Shown in pieces: positions 29,771 through 43,400 of a DNA stretch of 64,000 bases. Source of the DNA: Salarias fasciatus (Eukaryota > Chordata > Actinopteri > Blenniiformes > Blenniidae); the NCBI RefSeq assembly GCF_902148845.1, contig NC_043748.1, forward strand, positions 13,546,445 through 13,610,444. The letters are read 5' to 3'. The position numbers were made by a program, and so were the translations under genes. The notes below the pieces were generated by a model. The model was not told the DNA's origin, did no database searches, and saw only the letters and a program-made list of their open reading frames with translations. The number at the start of each line of letters is the position of its first letter. Positions within the stretch are counted from its first letter, which is position 1.

Positions 29771-32700
29771 CAGGAGAAGGAGAGCGAGCGGGCACGCGCA
29801 CAAGGTTGGAACAGCTGGCACGGGGCATTAACACAGCAAAGCAATGATATTATGGCAATTCTTCACATTTAGTGCCCTTATCTGCATTATTAAATCCTTT
29901 TACAATCGCATTTTCGAACAGACGTCATCATATAAACCTAATGTTGCTCTGTACTATAGAAAATTAGGAGATACTTTAACATTAATATAGTTTTTGAACT
30001 TTGACTTATTAAAACAAGTTAGTTCTGTAGCACAACCTGTGAGAGTGGAGGCATGAGATTGAAGCTTTTTAAATACTTTATTTAATTTATGCCATTGGTT
30101 TAACAAGTCTTCCAGGATAAGGACTGACAATGGCAGTTCTAGATCACATGTGAAGGGAGTATGTAAACAACAAGATAGCATTCCTTTAATTAAAAACACT
30201 GATTCAAAACCACAAATAGCACTTTATCTAACCCAGACAGTTCCCTTTCTGTAGCTGAAGGTTGACTTCTCCAGCAGCTTGTCTTTTGAGGACTGTTTTC
30301 ACTGAACAAACACATTACAATTTTTCTGAGCAGCCCAAACCAGTTTGTGATTAAATAATTATGCAAGAAAACACTCATCATGACTGTCCATCATAGCCAC
30401 ATGACTGTAATAAAGAGATTGAGCTGGATTCAGTCCAGCAGGTGTCCAGGTTGAGGAGGTTCAGAAAACTCAACTGCATATTGAGCAAGGAGTATTACCC
30501 GCTGTGCCACCTGGAGGCTTTCAGAGAAAAAACAGACCGATCTGCCTCAGAGTAGGACAGCATAAAATCTCCTTTCACTTTTATCTATTATTGTAAATAT
30601 TTCAAATTCTGTTCATTGTTTATTATTAAAAGTTACTGTCTGTGTAGAAACAGGGCAATTTCCAGTAACGTATTAATAAAGTGCAATTCTTTTCTATTTC
30701 AGTCATTTTTTAAGCCTTTTTTTCCCAAACTAAGGTCAAAATGGTGTCTATCTCAATCAATACTGGGCTTAAGGGATGCAAATACCTCCGTAGAAATGTA
30801 TATACTGGTTCATACTCCATTTAATGTGATGCTATGTGAACTTACCTAAATTAAACTAAAGCCACTGAAACCACCATGATGCCATAGAAAAAAATATGTT
30901 TCTCATGCACATCTCATTGTGCATTAAAAAATTCATAGCCTAGTTGAATTTTGTTGTTAATGAAGCTAGTATGAACATACATTACACTTAGAATAAAAAA
31001 AATTGATGATTTACAAAAATTACAATATTTCACAATGTACAGTAGCAACAGCTTAAAAAAATTCAACTGTCACACGTAAATGTAATCATTTCTGAAGAGC
31101 CTTGTTTTTCATTCAAGATTTCAATGCACCTATCTCTGTTTTGTACATTCATATCTTTTTAAAGTTAACAGTACAACAGTATCACGATGAAAGATTGTGC
31201 CAAACCTATTGGATGTACTCTATCAAATAAATAACCTCACAACAAATGGCTAAATCTTCATAGTGATACAGCTGTGGTACTCAATGGTTGAATTTTTACT
31301 TTTTAGGAGCTTACAAATCACAAAAAAAGAATTACTGAATAATTTTTAATTTATATTTACATCAATAATTTGCCTTTTGGTGGTCACCTGCCCAAGAAAT
31401 AAAAATGATGATGGCTGCGAGTTTTTCATTTAATAGCGCAAAAAACATCTTCTAATGCTTTTAACCTTCCACATCAGCACCGGCACTGCAACAAGGAGAA
31501 ACCTCACGTTTCCACGCATGCACGGCTCCACTGCACGAGACAGTGGGCACACAGAGAAGCTCTCTCTCTCTCTCTCTCTGTCTCTCTCCTTCTCTCTTTC
31601 TCAGAATGTCTCGCTCTGTTTCTCAGGATGTTTGGGTTCAGGAACACGATGTTCAGAAGCACAGTCCTCCACCTTCATCGCTAATCTCAGTGTTTTTATT
31701 ACCAGTCCTACGCGGTAAACAAAGCATCTGTCGCTGCAGAAAGGATGCCCAGTAAATCTCTGCTGCTGCAGCCTGAATACAAAGCGGCAGCCCAAAGCAG
31801 GACCTATGGACTATTCATTGCGTTGTCTGAGTGGAGGTGCAGATAAGTCTTCTATTGCAATAATAAAGACAATAAATTCCATCCTTAAATTTAACAACAA
31901 TTACACTGAGTCATCAGTCACTGATACCAAAAGTTGTCATTCTTGGTCTCTGAATCTTTTGCAAAATTTATTGAAAAGAAGAAAAGCCTCAGGTAGAGAG
32001 CTGCTGTGTTTGCAAATATCTGCTGGATGATAAACATATCTCATTGCCCTCTACCATTCCCACTGATGAAAATATTCTATTTAGTCTGTAAAGAGATAGC
32101 GATACGAAGTGGCCTTGTAATTTAATATTCTGCTTTGGAATAGATAAGGAAGATTTTGTATACACAGTCCAAGAGTTGGACAACATGGACACTGCAGGAA
32201 CTCTAAAAGCTGAAATGTCCTCCCAAAAATGCATGACTCACATGTATTTGCCACTAAATGACTCGACCATCAACCAAACTACACACAACTGCACACCAGA
32301 GCAAAATACACGAGACCTTAACATGAGTTTTCAGACTAGGACATGAAACAAGACCCAATGCCACATGCAAATAGCTCCATTTAAAACTCCCTGCACGAGC
32401 ACCGCATGCAAAACTATTTGAGGACTGTCACAGGACTTCACTGGGCCTGTGTTATGCTGCTCCGCTGAACTGGAAAAGTGACTCCGCAGCGTGACTTGTA
32501 TGGTGCGAAGGAATGTTCGATGGGGGGGGGATCTCCGCCATGATCAGCAGGTGCTTCGTTTGCCTACATGTGTCTCAGGTCAGGAGGGTGGACGACGTGT
32601 ACACATGGAACAGTTCTCCGCTCACTGCTCACTTGTCCAGACTTGTCTTCAACTCTATGATGACCTCTCACTTCTGATCCCAAACAAAACAACAAACAAT

Positions 32701-35700
32701 TCTGTGTCTGAACCAGTTCATTTCCCGTCTCTTAGTCATCAACCAAAGGAGATTTTCCACCAAGGTCTTTGCAAATGTCACTACATATAAATAGCAGTTG
32801 ATCTCTAAACCACCACTGCAGCTACTAAACAAACCCAAAAGGTTGTATCCTGTGCAAAATGTAAGTAATATTACTATTATTAATTTGCACTTTACCTTAA
32901 AATCCTTTTTGACATGTTGCTGTGTTTCACTCAAAAATAAATCTTTTCTTTTTTTTAACTATTTTTTTTACAAAATGGACAGATGTGTTCTTTAGTGTCT
33001 GACATGTGCTGCTATTAAATATTGCCTGCATCCTGTTATCTGTTCAAGCCTTTTCTGTAAACTATGTCATACATTAACCTTTCAGTTATATCTTTAACTG
33101 ACAACTCAGGTAAAACAGCCTCACACTGAAAACTACATAAGCACTTGCATTGTCTTTCATTACGCCTTGTCGTCTTGACTTATCTGATGTTTTCCCTCAA
33201 TTCTCAGGTGCCCCATGTTATTCCTGAATGGCCCAGTCCGGCTTATAAAGGCTCGCTAATCTGGTTAACAGAAAGGGTTTTCATGGCATGAGGGGGGATG
33301 GTCTTCAATTTGCGACCAGTGGAACTGGGTCACCTATATGGCCTGTTAGGAACGGCACACTCTTTTCTATACAATCTGCTCACACTCAAATGCTGCATAA
33401 TTGATAACTGGAAATTGATAACTCGATGTATAATACAGAGGCAGCCTGAGACCATCGTCGAGGGAATGACCTTCATTGCCTGAGTCTGTCACCTGATGTA
33501 AGCCTAACTGAGCTGCTTTTCACCCACTGAAGACAAAGCAAACAAAGAACACAGTGACAGCAGGCCGCTGCAGTAAACACATCTCAAAGAAGCTTTTCTT
33601 CACAAAGTTTTGAATCATACCACTTAAAATGCTTAACTCTGATTATATTTTGGCAGTGCACAGATGCAGATTTAGACATATTGAGTAATTCAAGTCTAAA
33701 CATGGATTAATGGACCTTATTGTAGACTGATATTAATTGTTGAACATCTGACCATAAAATCCTTGCTATATCTTGTTTGCTGACACCTGAGAAAAGATCC
33801 ACAATTACTTCATTGAGAAAACAAGATCAGTCAATGTACGTCACCGTCAGCTTGTACAGCTGGTTTCCAAATGCATTTTACGTTTATAACATGAAACACT
33901 AATGCTTTCAGGCATCTCTGAATGCTCCTGTTTCAGTCAGGCTGTAGTTTTGTTGTGCGTTTAAAAGAACTTTGCCCCAGCTTTTGCTACAGTTATCCAA
34001 ATCAAGAGCATGTCCCCACTTAATATCTCTCAGTATCATTTCCTTTAACATCAACATGTGAGATTATTCCATTCTTATCTTTGCTTTGGGAGGAGCTTCC
34101 CCCAAGAGTTATCTATAGGTCAAATCCATAAAGCTTCATCCAGAGTGAAAGCATGGCACACCCTGAACAGATCACGAGTCTTTCGCAGGAAAAGCACAGA
34201 GCAACATGTGCACTCACATGACCTACAAACCTTGAACACGTTTCTGGACTGTGTGAACAGACAACCCATGTATAAACAGGTAGAACATGCACACACCGCA
34301 CGTCTGTACAGACAGAGGCCCACATTAAACAGTTACTTAACTTAATGAACCTCCAAAGAAATTTAAAGTCTTTACTTTTTATTTTTTTTAGCAAATCTTC
34401 CTGGACAACTCAAAACTTTTAAACAAATGCATGAAAGTTTGCACATCTTGACAGTTCCACTCCAAATTACCTTAGAATGCAGTGGTTTCTAGAAACCATT
34501 TACAGAGATTAGTTGGACTCAAACTCAAATATGACAGCCAAAGTGTGGCAATAGCTTTTGACACATTGTATCTTAGCAATTTGAACTGTTTTGCTAAACT
34601 CCCAGCCTCAATACCTCAGATGAGTCAAGTCCTCAAACAGAGTCTGATTTTTCACTCTGGCTGTGCAGGGCTGGTAGGAGGGAAAAAAAATTCTAATTTT
34701 TGATTTCTGTATTTGCTTAGCAACAGCTCAAGTTCAATCTTTAGTGATACCTGCAAGTATCCACATACGGGTTTTTGCCACAGTGACAGGAGACTTGAGC
34801 ACAAATAAAGGAAAGGACACAGGTAACGTGATCCCAACCTATCTGGTTCAGTTTCAGCTGCAGACCTTTGTCCTACTTGTGCACTCTCCTCCCTCATCTC
34901 ATCACTCATGTTTCACTCCTGTCCACACAGTTGTAACCAAATACAGACAAGAAACAACCTGAATACACTTTACAATTGAGGATAAGCACGAAAAGTGTAC
35001 ATAAAGTCTGCCTAATGATGTGATGAAACTGTGAGTGAGGGCTGTTTCAGTGTTATTGCATCAGGTGCAGGGTGCTGTGGAGAAACTGCACAGACAGTCT
35101 GCTGACATGAAGCAGCTCAGAGGCTTTCATCACCTGTACATGCTCTGAAGGATCCCACATTGCAGACACAGGCCTGTTAGCACAGTCACATTACAGCAAC
35201 CTGCTATACTAATGAATCATTACAAAAAAACCCATCCCAATCTAATGAGAGGTGTTTTGTAGTTGTCCAAATATTACACCATGCTGAAATATCACAGTGA
35301 AACCTATATTTAAAAGCAGCTTCTCTGCATTCATGTAACAGGAAAAACCATGAGAAGCAAAATCACTCAAATACATGCAAAACTAATGTTTAATTCATAA
35401 AAGTCAGGGTGAGCTTCCTGTAACTCTCTTCACTATTAAACCCAGTTATAACAAACTGCAAGAAAACTTAATCAGCCCAACATTACAGCCAACAAGGAAG
35501 TGATAACAGCAGGAGTAAATCTGACGATTTCAGTAATTCACTAAAGGTCCAGATTCAGATAACTAACATTCAACAGGATTACTGTGTTTAGAATTATTTG
35601 ATCCGTTTCAGGCTCGACTGGATAGTTTATTCACCATAGTAACGTGGGTATGACCGTGGCATGAATCACAAACGTGCCTAGCAACGTGTTCCTAAATAGT

Positions 35701-35831
35701 CTCAGAAATTTAGAGCAACACACAAAACACTGAGGCCAAATATCGCGAAAATGTGGTGTGCTATAGCAAAAAAAAAATCAAAGGTTCAAAATGATATTTC
35801 ACACAGATAAAAGTTAAAAAGACATTCTTAC
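29771..35831. other. tef upstream intron (beta form); no gene seen
   Basis: AT-rich sequence separating the two tef first exons. No coding exon, RNA gene or intact element is recognised. It contains a CT-rich run at 31560-31605 and scattered homopolymers. Open frames in this interval are short and do not resemble known proteins. Confidence 0.6.
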
Positions 35832-35937
35832 CGGAATCCTCAAAATAGGGGAAAGAGAAGGGATAGTCGGCCAAAGACTTGAGGAGATCAGGTACGTCGC
35901 TCCTGTCTCCGAAGAATAGTTGGCTGGCTGTCGACAT
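35832..35937 (-). CDS. tef: tef alternative first coding exon (beta-type N-terminus)
   Basis: ATG at 35935-35937 opens 35 codons, starting MSTASQLFFGDRSDVPDLLK, and ends at TCCG|GTAAGA. This leaves the same phase as exon 1 of the alpha form (GACG|GTAAGA), so it joins exon 2 at 28262 in frame (EDS-EIEKEK) and gives 381 aa. DVPDLLKSLADY resembles the short alternative start DMPEVLKSLLEH that I recall for the mammalian TEF short isoform. A TATA box lies 100 bp upstream. The two first exons are 6.7 kb apart. Splicing is inferred from sequence and not proven. Confidence 0.8.
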
Positions 35938-36036
35938 GATGAATACGCGGTGAAAGTACTTCCAGTGGTCAAAAAACGAGTCTGCGAGATTGAGAAAAGC
36001 TCAAGCTGTCTGCTGCCTTCCGCTGACTTCACTCAC

Positions 36037-36268
36037 TTTATACCAACTTTTCCCAGCATCACGGGGCCGTCTGCATGTGTCCAAACAGCGGCTGTTAGAA
36101 TGAGCCCCGCCCCCTCAGCGTGTGGGCGCAGCGGGAGTGGTGCATACAGCTGTCAATCAACCAGCAGAGCCTATCAGAGAGCAGGGAGGGGGCGGGCGCT
36201 CTGAGTCAGAACCAAAACAACAGCCGCTTCCAAGCCGTGGACGTTTACTACACGTACTACGGCACGTG
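36037..36268 (-). promoter_or_regulatory. tef: tef beta promoter: TATA, GC boxes, E-box
   Basis: Minus-strand TATAAA at 36037-36042 lies 100 bp upstream of the exon 1 beta ATG and predicts a start near 36010. GC boxes follow upstream at about 36104-36114 and 36185-36195. A CACGTG E-box is at 36263-36268. TATA spacing and the exon downstream make this a convincing promoter; activity is inferred. Confidence 0.6.
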
Positions 36269-36998
36269 CAGAGTGTCGCGCGCCACCTGGTGGGCTGATT
36301 GAAGAGTAACTACACAAAGCAGTAAACACCAAATGATGTTTGAAGGCCTCCTCCCCACATACTCCACGAGAAGACGAACAAAGTTCGGCTGGTTGACGTT
36401 ATTCGCTGCCGCTGACCTTTCAAACTCCGACAGAAGGTGCGAGAACTCCGAGGCCACGCCCCCTCACTGCAGGCTCCGTATTCTCCAGATGTTTCCAGCA
36501 ACATCGACCAAAGGTGTAACAACGGCGAAGAATTGATGAAGGATTTGTTATTGAGGCTTGCCTTTGATTAGCAGTCTTCTGGTTTAACAGAATTCACAAC
36601 TTCGCCCATCCTCATCTCTTGTCTGTGCATACATTAAATAGAAATAAGCCCATTTTTGTTCTGCAAAAGCTGTAAAAGAGATTATTTAAAGTCAAGTGGC
36701 AAAGAATAACTAACTATTCCATTATGTTTTCTGATAAATTGAAATGAAAACAGTTCCCTGCAGTCCCTGGTCTTTCCTGCGCTCCTCTCTGGAGCTCTGT
36801 TGTTCACTGTGGAACTGCAGGAAATGCCCCTTCACTGAGAACAGGAATGAACCACATGCCAAGGGCAGTGGGACAAAACTATTAAACTTCCAGTGGAAAG
36901 CTTCATTCCTTCCCTTTGTCTTTTTCCTCTCATCAAGCACACAAAACCAGAAAACAACACCACCAGACACAAACCAGATATGATCTATGGGGAGTATG

Positions 36999-37413
36999 TT
37001 TATTGCACGGTTATGTTTCGGAACATGTTTTGTAAAATATGAACTGAAGGCACTCATTATTCCCAATCCCCGCTGAAACAAAAGCACTGCAAAAGTGGAA
37101 AAAGAACAAAATAAAAGGCACGAGAAAATGGCGTACATCATTGATTAAGTTTTCCTTATGAAACTTCACTGGTGAACAAAGCTTTGACTTTTAATGTGGC
37201 GCCAACACAAGCTTGTTTTTAACAGCACTGTGCAGTCCGTGCTGAAGCCTCACCTGAAATCACTAACATCTAAAGTAAACAGTGTTGGATGAATAGAAAC
37301 ATACTTCTCAGACTTTGAAGTCCTCCATGGTGAGTCATCTGAATTGTAAAAACCCCTAATACTCAGAAATGCTTGTTTGGCAGTAAAGGAAAAAAAATGG
37401 TTGAAAATATTTC
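36999..37413 (-). other. zc3h7b: zc3h7b 3' UTR with polyadenylation signal
   Basis: Minus-strand AATAAA at 36999-37004 lies 410 nt after the zc3h7b stop and about 1 kb upstream of the tef beta promoter, so the two genes are tandem and closely spaced. Confidence 0.55.
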
Positions 37414-40400
37414 TCAGTCCTGAAGTAGAAAGTTGTACTTTCCAAAGTCAAACTCATCCGGCATGATGAGCATGTCCTCCCTGGCTTTAGCTAGCTTCTT
37501 TCGCAGGAAGTCGCGTCTCTCCGTCCACTCCTGCAGCTCCTCGGGACTGTGGGCGGAGTCGCAGCTCAGGCCGTCGGGACACTTGCTCTCCGACCTGAAC
37601 GTGAGCAGGACCACAGGTGAAAAGGTGTTTCATTGATCAGTGAAAGTGAGACTGAGCGTAGCGTCTTACTTTGGGCAGAGTTTGAAGTGTCTGCCGGGGA
37701 AGCGGTAGCTCCACATGGGCGCCTCGTCCTCTCCCTCACAGCTAAACACCCGGTCCTTGTGCTTCTCGGAGGAAATGTGCTGCTGCCACTGCCGCTCGCC
37801 GTTACTGTGTCTACCGCACAGACGGCAGTGAAACCCGCTCTGAAACATGGAGGGAAACGAGCATCACTGTCATCTTTTACTCCACATTTGCACTCAGCGA
37901 TCAGACTATTCCTTTTGAAACTGATAATTCTGATCATCGCACCAGTGGTTCAGCGTAGTCCGTTGGCATCATGATGAATTTCTCCTCCGAGAAATGCTGC
38001 GTTTCGTCTATCTGGCGTTTCTGGACGGTTAGTGTCAGCCACATGTCATACATCTGCTGCATGTCGAACACTGTAGGCACAAACGCAGCAACACCATCAC
38101 TATCAGTCAGTATATCTGGATAAGATTAAATAAAATCTAGTTAAATGGTTTCTGGGCTGCACGGTGGCGTGGTGGTTAGCGCTCTTGCCTCACAGCAAGA
38201 AGGTCCTGGGTTCAAATACCGGCCGGGGCTCGGGGCCTTTCTGTGTGGAGTTTGCATGTTCTCCCCGTGTGTGCGTGGGTTCCCTCCGGGTACTCCGGCT
38301 TCCTCCCACGGTCCAAAAAACATGCATGGTAGGTTAATTGGTCACCCTAAATTGCCCCTCGGTATGAATGCGTGAGTGAATGGTTGTCTGTCTCTATATG
38401 TCAGCCCTGCGACAGACTGGCGACCTGTCCAGGGTGTACCCCGCCTTCGCCCACAGCAGCTGGGATCGGCTCCAGCCACCCGCGACCCCGAAAGGGAGCA
38501 GCGGCAGAAAATGAATGAATGAATGAATGAATGAATAAATGGTTTCTACAACAACACTTTGACTCACTGTAATGTGACAAATAAAAGATGAAGAGACGAC
38601 ACTGCTACAAGCAAAAAGTTTGTTTTGCTTCTCTTCATTATTTCAAGGCAACTTGTACCAAAGACAGATTTCGTCCACTCACAGTCATTGTTCTTCATGT
38701 ACATCCACATCTTCCGCTCCTCTGGACTGTGGGCGAAGGTGCACTTGCCCGGGAAGGTGCATTTCTTCTTGGTCAGAATCTGAGTGCATATCTGCCGAGA
38801 AAAGAGCCGCGCTGCCGTCAGACACAGGCCACACTGACGAGGACAAACTCGCAACAGGCAGAGAGCCTTCTGGGCCTTCATCAGATTAAAATGTCAAGAT
38901 GACAACCAACTGTGCTTGGCTGCCCCCTTCTGGGCACGAGCAGAATTATCTGATAAAAGGATGAGCGCCTTGAGAGACCTGCAACATGAGGCTCGTCTTC
39001 TATCCATGTTAACATTATATATTATATACATTCTATTTCTATTCAATTCAATTGATCCACTGACTCAGTCAGATGATATTCTTGGTGTATATAAATCTGT
39101 TATCAGTCTCATCCTTCAGTGTTCATGTAAACGTGACAATCGCATCTCCACAAAATCCAAGATGAGTCTCGTTACTGTTCAGCAGACTAACGGACCTATC
39201 ATGAAGGGTTTGGCATTTGTTCACATCAGAGGGAAAGCGATCACGCCTGGCGAGCGAGAGAACTGAGCAGCACCTACTTCATACTGTGGGGGGAAATTCT
39301 TGGCATGCGGCAGCGGTCGGACTTGAACCCATTTACTCCTCTCTACAGACTTGACCAGCAGTACTCGTCTATCTTTGGTCCACCTGAGGAACAAAGTCAC
39401 AAACGCTGAAGAAAACAGCTTTAAAAAAAAGAAAAGAAAAGACAATATAATCTGATCTCCAGCAAAAGAAACATGAACACTTTCCTTTTAATTAAATCAT
39501 CTCCGACTGAAAACGTTCGGTCAACAGTTCAAGCTGGAGTCGTACTTTATGATCCGACATGCTGATGCATTTCAGTTTCAGAAGCGTCACTCTGAACTGA
39601 TGAAGTATTGATTCCGCGGGTTCGCCGCTGTTACTCACGCGTGTCGGGCTTTAGCGGAGCAGTGTTTGAGGGATTTGTCCGGGACACTGATCAGGCCGTC
39701 TCGCCAGCAATAAGCACAAACGAACTTCATATTCATGTCCAGGTTTTTACCAGCCTCTCCTCCTCCTCCTCCTCCGGCTCCTTTTGGTTTGTTCTCAGAG
39801 CCTCCGCCAGACAACTGTTTGAATTTAAAGAAGGAAAAAAGCAAAATTCACTGATTGAATGCTAATGGAAAAAAAAAATATTTTACAAGTATGATTATAT
39901 TGAGCATTCTTATTTTAAAACATACTTCAAGAACAAAAACATGTAATTATCAATGATAAATTTGTGATTATGATTATGGGAAATTTGAAAAGCTTAAAAA
40001 TGATCTCTTACTCTGTTTCTTTTCTGTTTGCTTGAGCTTTGCTCCAGTTTTTCATAAAATCTGTCAGATATTTTCACAATCTCATCAGGGGTGATACCTG
40101 AAAATACAGAAAGACAAAAGGTTATCATCACTGGGAACAGATGGAAGATCAGATGCATGTGAATTCACTCCATCAGCTCTAATTTCCATTGCAGATGTAA
40201 ATTTGTAAACTGTAAACTGATTTATCTTAAATGAATGCAATTGGAAAAATGTTGATATTTGCAACTGCATTGCTTGTGTTTGTAGTTCTCCCGCTTATTC
40301 CAGCCTAAAAACAATTTCGATCGGTCAGGACGTCTCATATATGCTTGTGTTTGTTTTCCTGGGGTGAAAAACTTGTCTGTAACGTCTTCTTTTTTTTCCT

Positions 40401-43400
40401 AGGATGCATGTTAATTCTGTATGAATCAATGCGTCGGGACTCCACCTGTGTCGCGCTGCACCCTCCAGGTCTTCAGCTCGATGACGGAGTGGGCGTACTG
40501 GCAAGTGTCCTCCTTCCCGCAGCCGTAGCGGACGGCCTGACGGCACAAGTCCATTTGGCACAGGATGTTCAGCGGCCGGACCTTCTTGTAGATTATGTTG
40601 TGGGTCCTCACCACAAACGCCAGGCACCTGACCCAAAAAATAAGAGAAAAGATGAATAAATAAATGGCAACAAAATTTTGCCTATAAAATTCAGAAAACA
40701 GCCGGTCGAGAACCGAAAAATTTGAGTTTATTGTAATATGAGTGGAGGAAGGAAAACAGGGGCAAACACACTCACTTATCGGCATCGAAATTATGGTGGA
40801 CGTCCAAGTTGGAGCAGACGGTGTGATTGTCTCGGGAGCGCTTGCTGATGATTCTGGGTTTGTTGTCGTAGCACTCCTGCAGACATTCAGCACAGAGACA
40901 AACATTGAGACAAGACGGACCAAAAAAAATTACATAAAATTAATTTGCAGAGAAAAAAGGGAAACACATCTGAAAAAAAACTTTCAATCCAAAAAAATCA
41001 ACTGAATCACATCAACTGGCCAGACCAGTTGACCTGATTCGATTGAGATGCTGCCATGCAGGTCAAAAGAAAAATACGCAGTGATGCATGTAAGATGGTG
41101 GCGCCGGTGCACGAACCTGACAGAGGAACATGAACATGCCCTTGTTCTCTTGCAGAAGCCGTGTGATGTTGTTGACAGGGTCCAGTTTGGCAGCGGTCGT
41201 CTCAAACAGCAGGCTCCTGTCCAGCGTCCCTTTCCTCTCCTCCGTCCAAACGTCGATCTCCAGCTGGTTGTAGGCGAACGTGCAGTCCTCTCCGTACTTA
41301 CACACACCCAATTTTCCAGAGTTTATCACCTCTGTGCACATTAAAAAAAAACAAACAAACGGTTAACTCAGAAAAACAGGAAACAGTTTCCATGCCCTTG
41401 ATTTGTGTACGACTGGTTTAACTACAATGAGAAGTGAACGGATCAAAAACTATCTCTCATTTCTTGATCACATGCTTACCTCTGCACAGCACAAAAGGTC
41501 CAATAAATGACTTCCAGGCGGGAATCGGTCGCACTCGGACCCATTCTGCGGGGGGCTTCTTCTTCCGTCTACATAGGAGAACGTCTCGCGCACAGTTGTG
41601 GGCCAGATTCGGCTTGTGAACGTAACTATATATCCCCACACCTGACAGCCAAACACAAATATTTTCACAAAGATCTTTGCAACACAAGGTGAATCAAAAA
41701 AGGAGACTCAGCAGTCAGGCTGGACTCGAATGTTCAGTCAGTGCGGTGTGACTGTATCAAGATATTCATTTTACGATAAGATAACTTGGAAAACAGAAAC
41801 AAGGATCCCTGTTGACACACTATCAGACTCCTGACGCACCTTGCCGAGGGAAACAGGTGGAACACGCCTGCAGGAACTCGTGGGTGGCGAACAGCGGGTT
41901 ACAAACTGCACTGGTCCCGTTGTTCGCCTTCTCCTTCAGTTCCATGAGGGGGGGAATAAAAAAGTGTATTAGTGAACATTAATAAAACACACATTAAGAG
42001 TAAAACACAGCCGAGACAATCAGTCTTACATTATAGTGATTTTGTGGAGCTCTGGTCACTGGAGCGGCGGCACTGTGAGAGCTCGGGAAACCTGAGGAGT
42101 GACAACAGGTGCAGCCACTTGAGCGTCTTCAAATTAGTTAAAAACTATCCACATTAAAAAAAAAAAAAAGATTTGACAACCAACTCAAACATGTTCAAAC
42201 CCTTTTAGGAAAAGCATGAAGCAGAAATCACGAGATCACACTGGCCTCGTATGACCTTTGACTGCTGAAATCTCATCAGTTCACCTCTGAGTCACGGCGG
42301 GTGAGTACAACTAATCTGAGGAAATTCCTTCATGTGATAAACGCTCTGCTTTTGTTGTTCGATTGTTAGACAGTTGGCATGACTGATGAAAAAAAAAAGA
42401 AGTGAACTCTTTCTACGTGTGGTCTAGTTTTCAGAATTTTCTCTCTTTTTTTTTTTAATGTAGGTTCTGAAATGAAATGTGATGCTTTTCTGGGGGAAAG
42501 ATAAACAACCCTGGAAGCACTACTGCAAGTTAAACCCTGCTCGCACCTGTTAGCTGCTACGAAATGAATTATTTCCTGCTGCTCTGCCAATGAAATAAAG
42601 CACCGATGAATCATACTCACCAGCTGCGGTGAAACTGGAGATGGAATCCAGACTTTTTCCCACGTGTGAGGCTGCAGGCGGAGCTCCTCCCCTCTGGTCC
42701 CCCGGGGTAAACGAGTCCAGAGTGTCGAGAGAGTTGAGGTGGCCCAGCGCCGTACTGCTAACTTGAGGGACGGCCGCAGCGTGGCCATTGGGAATGGGGA
42801 AAGTGTACTTTAGGTGGGCTTCATTTAGCAGTTCATCCAGAGACTTCTCTCCTGGGTGGAACTTCGTTTCGGGCTCATGAACTCCTCCGTCGGCGGCGTC
42901 CAATAAGTCGTCGAGGGAGTCGAGGGTGTCGAGACTGTCGAGGCTGTCCAGGGCGTCCAGCGCTGCAGCGGGGGCCGGGGCCGGGGCCGGGGCCGGGGCG
43001 TTTGAAGCCTGTCCGAGCCTCAAGGCGGAGAGGTCGTCTAAGACATCCAGCGTCGCGGCAGAGGCGCCAAGCCCCTCGCTGGAGAAGGAGTCCAGGGCGT
43101 TGAGCTGGCTGATGGGCGAGCTGAAAAAGGCCGGGGGTAGCTTGGGAGTTGGGGCAGGCAGGTCAGACAGGGCGGGGTGTGTGAAAGCGTCCAACGTACT
43201 GCTGGGGATCGGGAACGCTACCTGGAAAAGCAAGAAAACCACGAGTTATGAATGATATGACTAACCCGAGACATCTAGGGCCATGGGGCCTCATCTGATT
43301 GGTCGAATCTGTTGATATGTAGCACATGAACTTTGTTGTGTGAGCCTGTTTTGGTCACTCCATCTTAATCCTGCTGATTGGCAAGGTCACTTTTAGAAAA

